Source of the DNA: Chryseobacterium defluvii
GTDB lineage: Bacteria; Bacteroidota; Bacteroidia; Flavobacteriales; Weeksellaceae
Assembly: GCF_003634775.1 (NCBI RefSeq)
Contig: NZ_RBXB01000002.1
Location: 372,001 to 436,000, forward strand
Direction of reading: 5' to 3'
Length of the DNA: 64,000 nt
The translations under genes and the position numbers were made by a program. This document shows positions 44,067 to 52,088 of the stretch, piece by piece. Each line of letters begins with the position of its first letter. The stretch's first letter is position 1. Under the pieces are notes generated by a model. That model was not told where the DNA came from and made no database searches. It was given only the letters and a program-made list of their open reading frames with translations.

Positions 44067-44143
44067 GTAATTGTACGGATCACCTACCTAAGAGAAGATA
44101 TGTGAAAATCTGTGGCATCTGTGGGAATCAAAAATAATATCAG

Positions 44144-44151
44144 TATTTTTG
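44144..44151 (+). promoter_or_regulatory. -7 element for prfB
   Basis: TATTTTTG, exact TAnnTTTG, 16 bases before GTG 44168. Confidence 0.6.
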
Positions 44152-44167
44152 CAAAAAAGAAACATTC

Positions 44168-45280
44168 GTGATTAATAACGACCAGATAAGAGAAGTTCAG
44201 TCCAGGATTGAAGATTTACATAAATACCTTCAGATCGAGAAAAAGAAGATCGAAATTTCCAATGACGATGAGAAAACGGCGGCTCCGGAATTTTGGGATA
44301 ACCCGAAAGAAGCCGAGGCATTCCTTAAACAGCTTCGTTCCAAGAAAAGATGGGTAGAGGATTATGAAGAAATCAACAGTCAGTTTGAAGATCTTCAGGT
44401 ATTGGCGGAATTTGCCAAAGAAGACCCGGATTCCGAAAAAGAACTGGATGAAACATTTCCGCAATTAGTAGAAAAAATTGAAGATCTCGAGTTTAAGAAT
44501 ATGCTTTCCAACGAAGGAGATGAACTTTCGGCCGTGCTACAGATTACGGCTGGAGCAGGAGGGACAGAAAGCTGCGATTGGGCTTCAATGCTGATGAGAA
44601 TGTATACCATGTGGGCGGAAAAGCAGGGGTATAAAATCAGGGAGCTCAACTTCCAGGAAGGGGATGTTGCCGGAGTAAAAACAGTTACGCTGGAAATAGA
44701 CGGGGAATATGCTTTCGGATATTTAAAAGGAGAAAACGGAGTTCACCGATTGGTAAGAATTTCACCTTTTGACAGTAATGCCAAACGTCATACAAGCTTC
44801 GTTTCCGTGTATGTTTATCCGTTGGTAGATGACACCATTGAGATTAATATCAATCCTGCCGATATCAGTTTTGAAACCATGAGATCTTCCGGAGCAGGGG
44901 GGCAGAACGTGAATAAAGTGGAAACAGCGGTGCGTCTTCGTCACGCGCCTACTGGGATTATCATTGAAAACTCGGAATCCCGTTCCCAGCTTCAGAATAA
45001 AGAAAAAGCCATGCAGTTACTTCGATCAAGACTGTATGAAATGGAACTGGAGGAACGTATGAAAGCCAGAAACGAGATCGAAGCCAATAAGATGAAGATC
45101 GAGTGGGGAAGCCAGATCAGAAACTACGTTATGCATCCTTATAAATTGGTAAAAGACGTTCGTTCCGGCCATGAAACTTCAGATGTGGATTCCGTGATGA
45201 ACGGAAATATCACCCCGTTTCTTAAAGCATTTTTGATGGCGGATGGAACAGCGGTTTCGGATGATGATCTCAACCTATAA
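44168..45280 (+). CDS. prfB: peptide chain release factor 2
   Basis: 370 residues from GTG 44168. Recognises UGA and UAA stop codons. SPF motif in [18 protein letters not shown] and the catalytic GGQ in [20 protein letters not shown]. The usual autoregulatory +1 frameshift site (CTT TGA near codon 25) is absent: the corresponding stretch reads CTT CAG in one continuous frame, so this copy is not frameshift-controlled. Confidence 0.96.
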   Translation: MINNDQIREVQSRIEDLHKYLQIEKKKIEISNDDEKTAAPEFWDNPKEAEAFLKQLRSKKRWVEDYEEINSQFEDLQVLAEFAKEDPDSEKELDETFPQLVEKIEDLEFKNMLSNEGDELSAVLQITAGAGGTESCDWASMLMRMYTMWAEKQGYKIRELNFQEGDVAGVKTVTLEIDGEYAFGYLKGENGVHRLVRISPFDSNAKRHTSFVSVYVYPLVDDTIEININPADISFETMRSSGAGGQNVNKVETAVRLRHAPTGIIIENSESRSQLQNKEKAMQLLRSRLYEMELEERMKARNEIEANKMKIEWGSQIRNYVMHPYKLVKDVRSGHETSDVDSVMNGNITPFLKAFLMADGTAVSDDDLNL

Positions 45281-45320
45281 AATATCATGCTTTGAATTTG
45301 TTAAAAACTTATAATTAATT

Positions 45321-45350
45321 TTTGTTTCAGGTTTTTTAGGCTTACTTTTG
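45321..45350 (+). promoter_or_regulatory. promoter of the DedA gene
   Basis: TTTG (45321-45324), 18-base spacer, TACTTTTG (45343-45350); start codon 17 bases on. Confidence 0.7.
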
Positions 45351-45366
45351 TTACTCATCAATATTT

Positions 45367-46062
45367 ATGGAAGATTTCAATAGCTGGAAGGATTTACTGA
45401 ACCCTGAGTTTTATATTAAAATGGGTGGGTTCTGGCTTATTTTGTTTATTATTTTTGCTGAAACAGGTCTTTTTGTAGGGTTCTTTTTACCCGGAGACTC
45501 TTTGTTATTTGTTTCAGGAATTTATGCGGTAGAAATTATCAAAGAGACTTTTGGCTCCACCGGGAGCGACTTCTTAGATACCACCATTTTGGCTGCGTGT
45601 GTTTCTTTAGCGGCAATTATCGGGAATGAAGTAGGGTATTATTTTGGATTAAAAACCGGTCCCGCATTATACAAAAAGAAGGATACCACATTATTCAAAA
45701 AGAAATATCTTTATCAGGCTCACGATTTTTTTGAAAAACATGGGGCTTTAGCTGTGATTATGGCCAGATTTTTACCTGTGGTAAGGACTTTTACACCTAT
45801 TGTTGCCGGAATTGTGAAAATGGATAAGAAAGAGTTCCTGAGAGATAATATTATAGGGGCTGTCCTGTGGTCATTCTCTTTAATCTATGCAGGACATTAT
45901 CTGGATAAAATTTTCAGAGATGAATTCGGAATTGAACTGAAATCTAAACTGGAATATATTATTATCGTAATTGTTCTGATTACAACACTTCCGGTGATCA
46001 TTAAGTTTCTGTTCGGGAAAAAACAGGACTTCTCTAAATATGAAGATCAAAACTTTGAATAA
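45367..46062 (+). CDS. DedA-family membrane protein
   Basis: 231 residues with about five hydrophobic segments. The family motifs FAETGLFVGFFLPGDSLLFV and FFEKHGALAVIMARFLPVVR followed by TFTPIVAGIVKMDKKEF are clear. DedA proteins are thought to flip or scramble lipids (for example undecaprenyl phosphate or phosphatidylethanolamine) across the inner membrane. Monocistronic, with its own consensus promoter and a terminator at 46081. Confidence 0.95.
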   Translation: MEDFNSWKDLLNPEFYIKMGGFWLILFIIFAETGLFVGFFLPGDSLLFVSGIYAVEIIKETFGSTGSDFLDTTILAACVSLAAIIGNEVGYYFGLKTGPALYKKKDTTLFKKKYLYQAHDFFEKHGALAVIMARFLPVVRTFTPIVAGIVKMDKKEFLRDNIIGAVLWSFSLIYAGHYLDKIFRDEFGIELKSKLEYIIIVIVLITTLPVIIKFLFGKKQDFSKYEDQNFE

Positions 46063-46080
46063 TATCATCATACAAAACCA

Positions 46081-46109
46081 AATAACCTGCTTTAGCAGGT
46101 TATTTTTTT
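46081..46109. terminator. bidirectional terminator between DedA and esterase genes
   Basis: AATAACCTGC-TTTA-GCAGGTTATT followed by TTTTT; it overlaps the stop of the minus-strand gene. Confidence 0.92.
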
Positions 46110-46963
46110 ATCCACTCTAAAATATTCGGGTAAATAATACTGTCTCTTTTTCTTTTGCTAAAAAACCTTGGTGCATGGCCCGCTCCTTCCATAAAAACCA
46201 GTTTATGGGGAACATTCTGCTGAGTCAAAGCAGAATCCAAAGAAAGACCCTGGCGTTGGTTCACCAGAAAATCTTTATTTCCCTGAAATAGTAGGGTAGG
46301 AACCTGAGTGATATTGGCAATAGGGCTTGCTTTTTGAAACTCTTCAGATAAATTTTTACGGTCGAATTTTGTACCTACCATCTTTTGAATCGTAGGAGAA
46401 GTATATTTTGAATAAAAGGAATCGAGGAATTCTTTGGAAAAAAAATCAGTGGGTCCGCTCAGAGAAATAATTTTCTTGATCTGATCAGGGTGTTGATACC
46501 CGTAAAGCAGCGTCAAATGTCCTCCTGCGCTTTCTCCTAGCAGAATATAATTATTGGGCTGCAGTTCCGCTTTCTGGGCTAATGAATTGAATTTTTCAAT
46601 AACGGAAGCAATATCCTCCAATTGTTCTTTATAAGTGATTTTTTTTGAAACCAGGCGGTAATTCATATTAATGCTTGGAATATTATTTTTAAAAAGCATT
46701 TTCTGAATATGGATCATGTGTTCCTTTCTTCCATATTTCCAGGCACCACCATGAACTATTACAACCACCGGTGAAAATTCCGGATAATCGGATGGCAGGA
46801 AAACATCCATTTTCTGTCTCTTATGTTCACCGTATTTTAAATTGTAAATCTTCTGTTCATTATGGGTTCCCACCCAAACCCTGAATCTTGAATTACAGGA
46901 ATTCAAAACAAATCCGATGCATCCCAAAACAAAGAAATGATATTTGAGAATGAACTTTTTCAT
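46100..46963 (-). CDS. alpha/beta hydrolase (esterase/lipase-like) lipoprotein
   Basis: 287 residues. Lipobox VLNSC at about 19-23 after a hydrophobic stretch, so envelope-anchored. Hydrolase motifs: oxyanion VIVHGGAWKYGRK, nucleophile LLGESAGGHLTLL, acid LFQGNKDFLVN and His in GAGHAPRFF, as in BD-FAE/hormone-sensitive-lipase-like esterases. Substrate unknown. Confidence 0.9.
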   Translation of the reverse strand: MKKFILKYHFFVLGCIGFVLNSCNSRFRVWVGTHNEQKIYNLKYGEHKRQKMDVFLPSDYPEFSPVVVIVHGGAWKYGRKEHMIHIQKMLFKNNIPSINMNYRLVSKKITYKEQLEDIASVIEKFNSLAQKAELQPNNYILLGESAGGHLTLLYGYQHPDQIKKIISLSGPTDFFSKEFLDSFYSKYTSPTIQKMVGTKFDRKNLSEEFQKASPIANITQVPTLLFQGNKDFLVNQRQGLSLDSALTQQNVPHKLVFMEGAGHAPRFFSKRKRDSIIYPNILEWIKK

Positions 46964-47032
46964 AGATTAAAATTACATAAATACAAGGAAATATTGGGGA
47001 TCAAAAAGATGACTTTTACCATAGCTGGATCA

Positions 47033-47137
47033 CTATTCCGATTTGTTTATCCATAAGAGCCAATTCTTTAGCTCTTCAAGGTCTTGGGCACAAGTCTGGT
47101 AAATACATATAATAATTATTATTAAAAAATCATTCAT
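47033..47137 (-). CDS. possible small protein overlapping the TPR gene end
   Basis: A 34-codon frame from ATG 47137 to TAG 47033-47035 overlaps the last 8 bases of the TPR gene, allowing reinitiation. It reads MNDFLIIIIICIYQTCAQ then DLEELKNWLLWINKSE. No homology is known to me and chance is a fair alternative. Confidence 0.22.
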   Translation of the reverse strand: MNDFLIIIIICIYQTCAQDLEELKNWLLWINKSE

Positions 47138-47618
47138 GAAGGGCATTAGCATAATTATATAATGATCGGTTATATCTGGGTAAATGCCCAGAGATTGCTT
47201 TTAAAGCTAAGGACAACGCTTCTTTGTATTCCCCCTGAGAGGAAAGGGAAAGAGCTAAAAATGAATCGACTGCGTCATTCAGTTCATCTGAATAATTGGC
47301 CTTTTCTTCTCTTAAAATATGAATGCTTTCATCAATGTTCCCGTTATTTCTTAAAGTACTTGCTAATTGAATTCTTGCTCTCCTTCTGCGTAAACCGGAT
47401 AATCCTTGCTGTAATGCAGATCTGTAAAGAGGTTCTGCATCCTTTTCATATCCTGTTGAGTCAAAAGCACAGGCCATTTCAAAGTTGACAATAGCTTGTG
47501 AGCCTGAAAGTCTAGCGGTATGGGTTTTTATTTTCTGAAGAAATTCATCATTGCTTATTTTTCCAAATTGCAGCCAGATACGCTGTAATTGAGCTTCCCA
47601 ATTTTCCATCTTGTCCAT
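47130..47618 (-). CDS. tetratricopeptide-repeat protein
   Basis: 162 residues, about four TPR-like helix pairs (AIVNFEMACAFDSTGYEKDA, LSGLRRRRARIQLASTLRNN, AVDSFLALSLSSQGEYKEA, RYNRSLYNYANALHE), matching the TPR_5 type. Cytoplasmic. TPRs mediate protein contacts; partner unknown. No strong promoter was found upstream. Confidence 0.85.
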   Translation of the reverse strand: MDKMENWEAQLQRIWLQFGKISNDEFLQKIKTHTARLSGSQAIVNFEMACAFDSTGYEKDAEPLYRSALQQGLSGLRRRRARIQLASTLRNNGNIDESIHILREEKANYSDELNDAVDSFLALSLSSQGEYKEALSLALKAISGHLPRYNRSLYNYANALHE

Positions 47619-47720
47619 TTTATATTGTATATGATGATTTCCAACAAAGATATAAAATATGAGGAGCCATCTTTATGCTTTCACTATTTTAACAGATATC
47701 AAAATTTGCCTTATAAACAA

Positions 47721-47750
47721 TTTGAAAACAGAATTAAATAGTTATTTTTG
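47721..47750 (+). promoter_or_regulatory. promoter of the DUF808 gene
   Basis: TTTG (47721-47724), 18-base spacer, TATTTTTG (47743-47750); ATG 47788 lies 37 bases further. Confidence 0.7.
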
Positions 47751-47787
47751 CTGCACTTAACAATTATTAAAAAAATATTAAAATACT

Positions 47788-48669
47788 ATGGCATCTGGTT
47801 TTTTTGCGATTTTAGATGATATCGCTGCTTTGATGGATGATGTGGCAGTTACAAGTAAAATAGCAACTCAGAAAACAGCAGGGATTTTAGGTGATGATTT
47901 AGCCGTGAATGCAGAAAAAGCGACCGGTTTTCTTTCCTCCCGCGAATTGCCTGTTTTATGGGCAATTACAAAAGGGTCTTTCATTAATAAACTGATTATT
48001 CTTCCCGTTGCTTTCCTGCTCAACTGGCTGTATAAGCCGGCAATAGAGATTATTCTGGTTCTGGGAGGACTTTATCTTGCCTTTGAAGGTGTGGAGAAGA
48101 TTATCGAATTTTTATTCCACCGCTCCAAAAAAGGACATGAAGTCATTGAAGAAAGCCAGGTTGACGAAGATGAGCCTGTTTCTGAAAAGGCCAAAATAAA
48201 ATCTGCCATTGCAACAGACTTTATTCTTTCCATAGAAATTGTGATTATTGCCTTAGGAACAGTTATACAGGAAAACCATCCTTTATTGACGCAGATTCTT
48301 ACCGTAACCTTTGTCGCAATTTTAGCCACTGTTGGGGTGTATGGAATTGTTGCCCTTATCGTAAGAATGGATGATGCTGGCTTTAAACTGATCAGAAAAA
48401 GTAATGACAAAGGAATTTTCTCCAAATTGGGCCATTTATTGGTGAATGCATTGCCTGTTATTATCAAAATTTTGGGAATTGTAGGAACACTAGCCCTGAT
48501 TCTGGTTTCAGGAGGGATTTTCGCTCATAATATCGAATATCTGCATCATTTTCTTCCTACATGGCCTGATATGATTAAGGAATTCACATTAGGAATTATA
48601 GGCGGATTAATTGCTGTAGCATTGTTTACGGTTGGTAAGAAAATATATTCTGCAGTTCTTCGTAAATAA
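47788..48669 (+). CDS. DUF808 (YedI-like) membrane protein
   Basis: 293 residues. Begins ASGFFAILDDIAALMDDVAV, the family's hallmark, then VTSKIATQKTAGILGDDLAV. Six or so membrane helices (LIILPVAFLLNWLY, IEIILVLGGLYLAFEGVE, ATDFILSIEIVIIALGTVI, LTVTFVAILATVGVYGIVAL). Inner-membrane protein of unknown function. Own promoter and a long terminator hairpin. Confidence 0.93.
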   Translation: MASGFFAILDDIAALMDDVAVTSKIATQKTAGILGDDLAVNAEKATGFLSSRELPVLWAITKGSFINKLIILPVAFLLNWLYKPAIEIILVLGGLYLAFEGVEKIIEFLFHRSKKGHEVIEESQVDEDEPVSEKAKIKSAIATDFILSIEIVIIALGTVIQENHPLLTQILTVTFVAILATVGVYGIVALIVRMDDAGFKLIRKSNDKGIFSKLGHLLVNALPVIIKILGIVGTLALILVSGGIFAHNIEYLHHFLPTWPDMIKEFTLGIIGGLIAVALFTVGKKIYSAVLRK

Positions 48670-48685
48670 GCAGGCTTCAAATAAC

Positions 48686-48724
48686 ATACTTCGGCCCGGG
48701 AGCAAAGCTCCCGGGCCGAAGTAT
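48686..48724. terminator. 18-bp perfect hairpin after the DUF808 gene
   Basis: ATACTTCGGCCCGGGAGC-AAA-GCTCCCGGGCCGAAGTAT. Perfect 18-bp stem with 3-base loop, between convergent genes. Similar in design to 15508-15550. Confidence 0.8.
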
Positions 48725-48746
48725 ATTTAAAAAGGACTGGATATTC

Positions 48747-49868
48747 TTAGTTGAACAAATCCTTTACTTTATCAAAAAACGTTTTCTCCTTTCCGGATGG
48801 TTCTGCCACCATTTCTCCGCTTGACATCTGTTTTTCGAAGAAATCTTTCTGTTCTTTCGTCAGCTTTTGAGGAGTCCATACATTAATGTGAATAAACATA
48901 TCCCCTTTTCCATAACTGTCGATGCTTGGAAGGCCTTTTCCAGCCAATCTTAAGATTTTGCCGGACTGAGTTCCCGGATCTACCGTGATCTTTACTTTTC
49001 CGCCAACTGTCGGAACTTCTTTTTTTGTTCCTAAAGCTGCTTCTGCGAAAGATATATATAATTCCTGGTGAAGATTATCACCCTCTCTTTTGATTGCTTT
49101 ATCTACTTCTTCTTCAATGATGACCAATAAGTCTCCCGGGATACCGCCGAAAGGGGCATCATTTCCTTTTCCTCTTACATTAAGCTGAATGCCGTCTCTT
49201 GCGCCTGCCGGAATATTAATGGTAACTTCTTCTTCATCTTTGATCAGCCCTTGCGCATTGGCGCCTGCCGGAATTTTATCTGCTACTTTTCCGATTCCCT
49301 GACAGGTCCCACAGGTAGTCTGTGTCTGCATTTGCCCGAACATGGTATTCATTACTTTAATTTGAACACCGGAACCACTACAGGTAGGACATGTTTTTGA
49401 AGTGGCATCTTCAGCCATCTTCATTTTCTTCACTTTGATGGTTTTTTGGGTTCCATTCACCATTTCTTCAAGGTTCAGCTTGATTCTTATCCTAAGGTTA
49501 GAACCTTTTACCTGCTGATGTCCACCACCACCAAATCCACCGAATCCGCCACCGAAGTGTCCTCCGAAAATATCGCCGAACTGACTGAAAATATCTTCCA
49601 TATTCATTCCGCCACCGAATCCGCCGCCAAATCCACCATTTCCGCCCACACCTGCATGACCGAACTGGTCGTATCTTGCACGTTTCTGGTCATCGCTTAG
49701 GATTTCATAGGCTTCCGCAGCTTCCTTGAATTTTTCTTCAGCCACTTTATCCCCCGGATTTTTATCAGGGTGATATTTTATGGCCATTTTTCGGTAGGCT
49801 TTCTTTATTTCATCGGCAGATGCGGATTTGCTTATTTCAAGAACCTCGTAATAATCTCTTTTTGACAT
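48747..49868 (-). CDS. dnaJ: chaperone DnaJ with one zinc centre
   Basis: 373 residues. J domain (1-70) with [10 protein letters not shown], Gly/Phe-rich linker ([20 protein letters not shown]), then the cysteine-rich region and two C-terminal beta domains. Only two CxxCxGxG motifs occur: CPTCSGSG at about 160 and CGTCQGIG at about 186, equivalent to motifs 2 and 3; motifs 1 and 4 are replaced by non-cysteine sequence. Zinc centre II should form, centre I cannot. Works with DnaK and GrpE; grpE lies upstream in the same orientation. Confidence 0.96.
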   Translation of the reverse strand: MSKRDYYEVLEISKSASADEIKKAYRKMAIKYHPDKNPGDKVAEEKFKEAAEAYEILSDDQKRARYDQFGHAGVGGNGGFGGGFGGGMNMEDIFSQFGDIFGGHFGGGFGGFGGGGHQQVKGSNLRIRIKLNLEEMVNGTQKTIKVKKMKMAEDATSKTCPTCSGSGVQIKVMNTMFGQMQTQTTCGTCQGIGKVADKIPAGANAQGLIKDEEEVTINIPAGARDGIQLNVRGKGNDAPFGGIPGDLLVIIEEEVDKAIKREGDNLHQELYISFAEAALGTKKEVPTVGGKVKITVDPGTQSGKILRLAGKGLPSIDSYGKGDMFIHINVWTPQKLTKEQKDFFEKQMSSGEMVAEPSGKEKTFFDKVKDLFN

Positions 49869-49965
49869 GATCTTATAATTGATTATTGATAAATGATAAT
49901 AGACATTCAGAATGGTATAAGTGAGATCTCATCAATTATCACTCATCATTTATCATTTATTAATA
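49869..49965. repeat. simple inverted AT repeat between grpE and dnaJ
   Basis: GATTATTGATAAATGATAAT near 49878-49897 and the complementary ATCACTCATCATTTATCATT near 49935-49956; on the minus strand it runs to within a few bases of the dnaJ ATG. Confidence 0.7.
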
Positions 49966-50502
49966 TTAGTTTCCTGTTACTACTTTGGCAAAACGAATAA
50001 CCTTATCGTTCAAAGTGTAACCAGTTTCAATAACGTCTACGATTTTTCCTTTCAGATCTTCTGAAGGGGCAGGAATCTGAGTAATAGCTTCGTGGAAATC
50101 TACATTAAAAGAGTCTCCGGCTTTTACTTCCATAGCTTTCAATCCCTTTTCATTAAGTTTATTCTTGAATTTTTGATAAATCAGTTCTACTCCCTGTAAA
50201 TCTGCAGAATTCCCGTTTTTAGCAATTTCTTTTAAAGCTCTTTCAAAATCATCCAAAACTCCCAGCATAGAAATCATCATATCCTGATTCGCATATTGGA
50301 AAAATTCCATTTTTTCCTTTGAAGTTCTCTTTTTATAATTTTCGAACTCAGCATAAAGACGAACATAACGATCTTTTTCTTGTGCCAAAAGTTCATCTGC
50401 TGTCGGCTCAACTGTCACATTTTCTCCGGAATTGGCTTCATTCTGGAGGGTATTCTCTTCTTGCTTATTGATGTTTTCTTCGTTGATATCCTGATTTTCC
50501 AT
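49966..50502 (-). CDS. grpE: nucleotide exchange factor GrpE
   Basis: About 178 residues from ATG 50502 (a TTG two codons upstream is less likely). Acidic N-terminal tail (NINKQEENTLQNEANSGENV), long helix with DRYVRLYAEFENYKKRTSKE, and the C-terminal beta wing VEAGDSFNVDFHEAITQIP-like segment (AGDSFNVDFHEAITQIPAPS) ending GYTLNDKVIRFAKVVT. Cochaperone of DnaK. Possible sigma-54 type promoter at 50531-50547. Confidence 0.96.
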   Translation of the reverse strand: MENQDINEENINKQEENTLQNEANSGENVTVEPTADELLAQEKDRYVRLYAEFENYKKRTSKEKMEFFQYANQDMMISMLGVLDDFERALKEIAKNGNSADLQGVELIYQKFKNKLNEKGLKAMEVKAGDSFNVDFHEAITQIPAPSEDLKGKIVDVIETGYTLNDKVIRFAKVVTGN

Positions 50503-50530
50503 ATTCAATAACTATTTTACTGAATTGTTT

Positions 50531-50547
50531 GTCAAAGATTCTGCCAA
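50531..50547 (-). promoter_or_regulatory. candidate sigma-54-like promoter of grpE-dnaJ
   Basis: Minus strand reads TTGGCAGAATCTTTGAC, which resembles the -24/-12 form TTGGCAnnnnnTTTGa of Bacteroidota RpoN promoters (-12 is not the classical TTGCA). A copy of the -24 word occurs inverted at 50578-50584, making inverted repeats CTGCCAA / TTGGCAG around AT-rich DNA. No TAnnTTTG element was found close to grpE. Confidence 0.4.
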
Positions 50548-50640
50548 AGAAAAAATCAGGACATTAAGTCAGAAAAATTGGCAGCTGAATAAATGAATAA
50601 GTCAATAATGATAAGTCAGTTTTACATCATTGGCCATTGA

Positions 50641-51975
50641 TTATTCCCCGAAAAAAGTTTGGAACAGCAAGTAAAGGTTCAAAATGATGATCACAAAAGA
50701 AATCACCCATACACAAATTTTCAAGAACGGTTTGTTTACAAATTCGCCCATTTTTGCTTTATCACTCGTAAACATCACTAAAGGAACCACGGCAAAACTA
50801 AGCTGCATGGATAAGATTACCTGACTTAAAACAAGTAAATCTGTTGTACCTTGTTCACCATAAATAATGGTAACGATCAATGCGGGTATGACTGCAATAA
50901 GCCTTGTGATTAATCTTCTCAGCCATGGTTTTAATCTGATATTCAAAAAACCCTCCATTACAATTTGTCCTGCAAGAGTCCCGGTAAGAGTAGAGTTTTG
51001 TCCGGAAGCCAATAAAGCAATTGCAAAAGCAATGCTTGCCATGGAAGCTCCTAAAATAGGAGTTAGCATCTTATAGGCATCGTGGATATCAGCCACATGC
51101 TTATTTCCTGTAGTATGGAAAGTGGCCGCAGCCAGAATAAGAATTGCCGCATTAATAAAGAACGCTAGTAATAAAGACACGGTGCTGTCTAATGTTGCAA
51201 ATTTGATAGCTTCTTTTTTACCTTCCCTGTCCCGTGTATAATCCCGGGTCTGTACAATACTGCTGTGAAGATACAGATTGTGTGGCATAACAGTAGCTCC
51301 TAAGATCCCTATCGCTATATAGAGCATCGCAGGGTTTTGAATTATTTCTTTTTGGGGAACCAATCCCCCAAGGATTTCATTGAATGCAGGTTTTGAAATA
51401 ATAATTTCATATACAAAACATGCCAGAATAATGAAAATAAGCCCGCCCACAATGCTTTCTATCCACCTGAAGCCTTTCGCCTGAAGCAAAAGGATAATGA
51501 GAACATCTATGGTGGTAATAACGATTCCCCAGGTAAGAGGAATATGAAACAATAAGTTCAATGCAATGGCTGAACCGATTACCTCTGCCAAATCACACGC
51601 GGCAATGGCAATCTCACATAATATCCAAAGAATAAAATTGGTTGTCGGATGAAAATGATCCCTGCAGGCCTGTGCTAAATCCCTTTCTGCTACTACACCC
51701 AGTTTTACAGACAGGTGTTGCAATATCATGGCGAAAATATTGGAAATAAGGATAACAGAGAGCAGGGTATAACCAAATTGTGCTCCTCCGGCAATATCCG
51801 TTGCCCAGTTCCCGGGGTCCATATAACCTACGGCCACCATTAGCCCGGGTCCGGCAAAGGCAAGATACTTCCTCCAAAAAGTGGCCTTTCTAGGAACTTT
51901 AATAGACGAGTATACTTCTGATAAGGAATGGGAAGTCTTATCTTTCCTCCAGCCTTGTTTTATATTGAAATTCAT
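50641..51975 (-). CDS. mntH: Nramp-family divalent metal (Mn2+/Fe2+) transporter
   Basis: 444 residues, 11 membrane helices. Metal-site motif AVGYMDPGNWATDIAGG (DPGN) in helix 1 and the helix 6 motif ATVMPHNLYLHSSIVQTR (MPH). Proton-coupled uptake of Mn2+ or Fe2+ at the inner membrane. The start codon lies 3 bases from a perfect dyad TGTTAG-N6-CTAACA (51979-51996), a likely operator for a metal-responsive repressor. Confidence 0.96.
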   Translation of the reverse strand: MNFNIKQGWRKDKTSHSLSEVYSSIKVPRKATFWRKYLAFAGPGLMVAVGYMDPGNWATDIAGGAQFGYTLLSVILISNIFAMILQHLSVKLGVVAERDLAQACRDHFHPTTNFILWILCEIAIAACDLAEVIGSAIALNLLFHIPLTWGIVITTIDVLIILLLQAKGFRWIESIVGGLIFIILACFVYEIIISKPAFNEILGGLVPQKEIIQNPAMLYIAIGILGATVMPHNLYLHSSIVQTRDYTRDREGKKEAIKFATLDSTVSLLLAFFINAAILILAAATFHTTGNKHVADIHDAYKMLTPILGASMASIAFAIALLASGQNSTLTGTLAGQIVMEGFLNIRLKPWLRRLITRLIAVIPALIVTIIYGEQGTTDLLVLSQVILSMQLSFAVVPLVMFTSDKAKMGEFVNKPFLKICVWVISFVIIILNLYLLFQTFFGE

Positions 51976-51978
51976 AAA

Positions 51979-51996
51979 TGTTAGAAATGACTAACA
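51979..51996. promoter_or_regulatory. candidate operator before mntH
   Basis: Perfect inverted repeat TGTTAG-AAATGA-CTAACA adjoining the mntH ATG (51975). Dimensions fit a DtxR/MntR-class dimer, but no such regulator gene is in the window. Confidence 0.45.
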
Positions 51997-52040
51997 AATT
52001 TAATTAAATAAATGAAAATTCAAACATTATAAAAAAGAAA

Positions 52041-52065
52041 ATCCCGGAAAAACTTTTTCCGGGAT
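52041..52065 (-). terminator. terminator after the DUF937-OmpA gene
   Basis: Minus strand ATCCCGGAAAAA-G-TTTTTCCGGGAT followed by TTTCTTTTTT. Confidence 0.92.
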
Positions 52066-52088
52066 GAATTTTATAGGATTCTGAAAGA

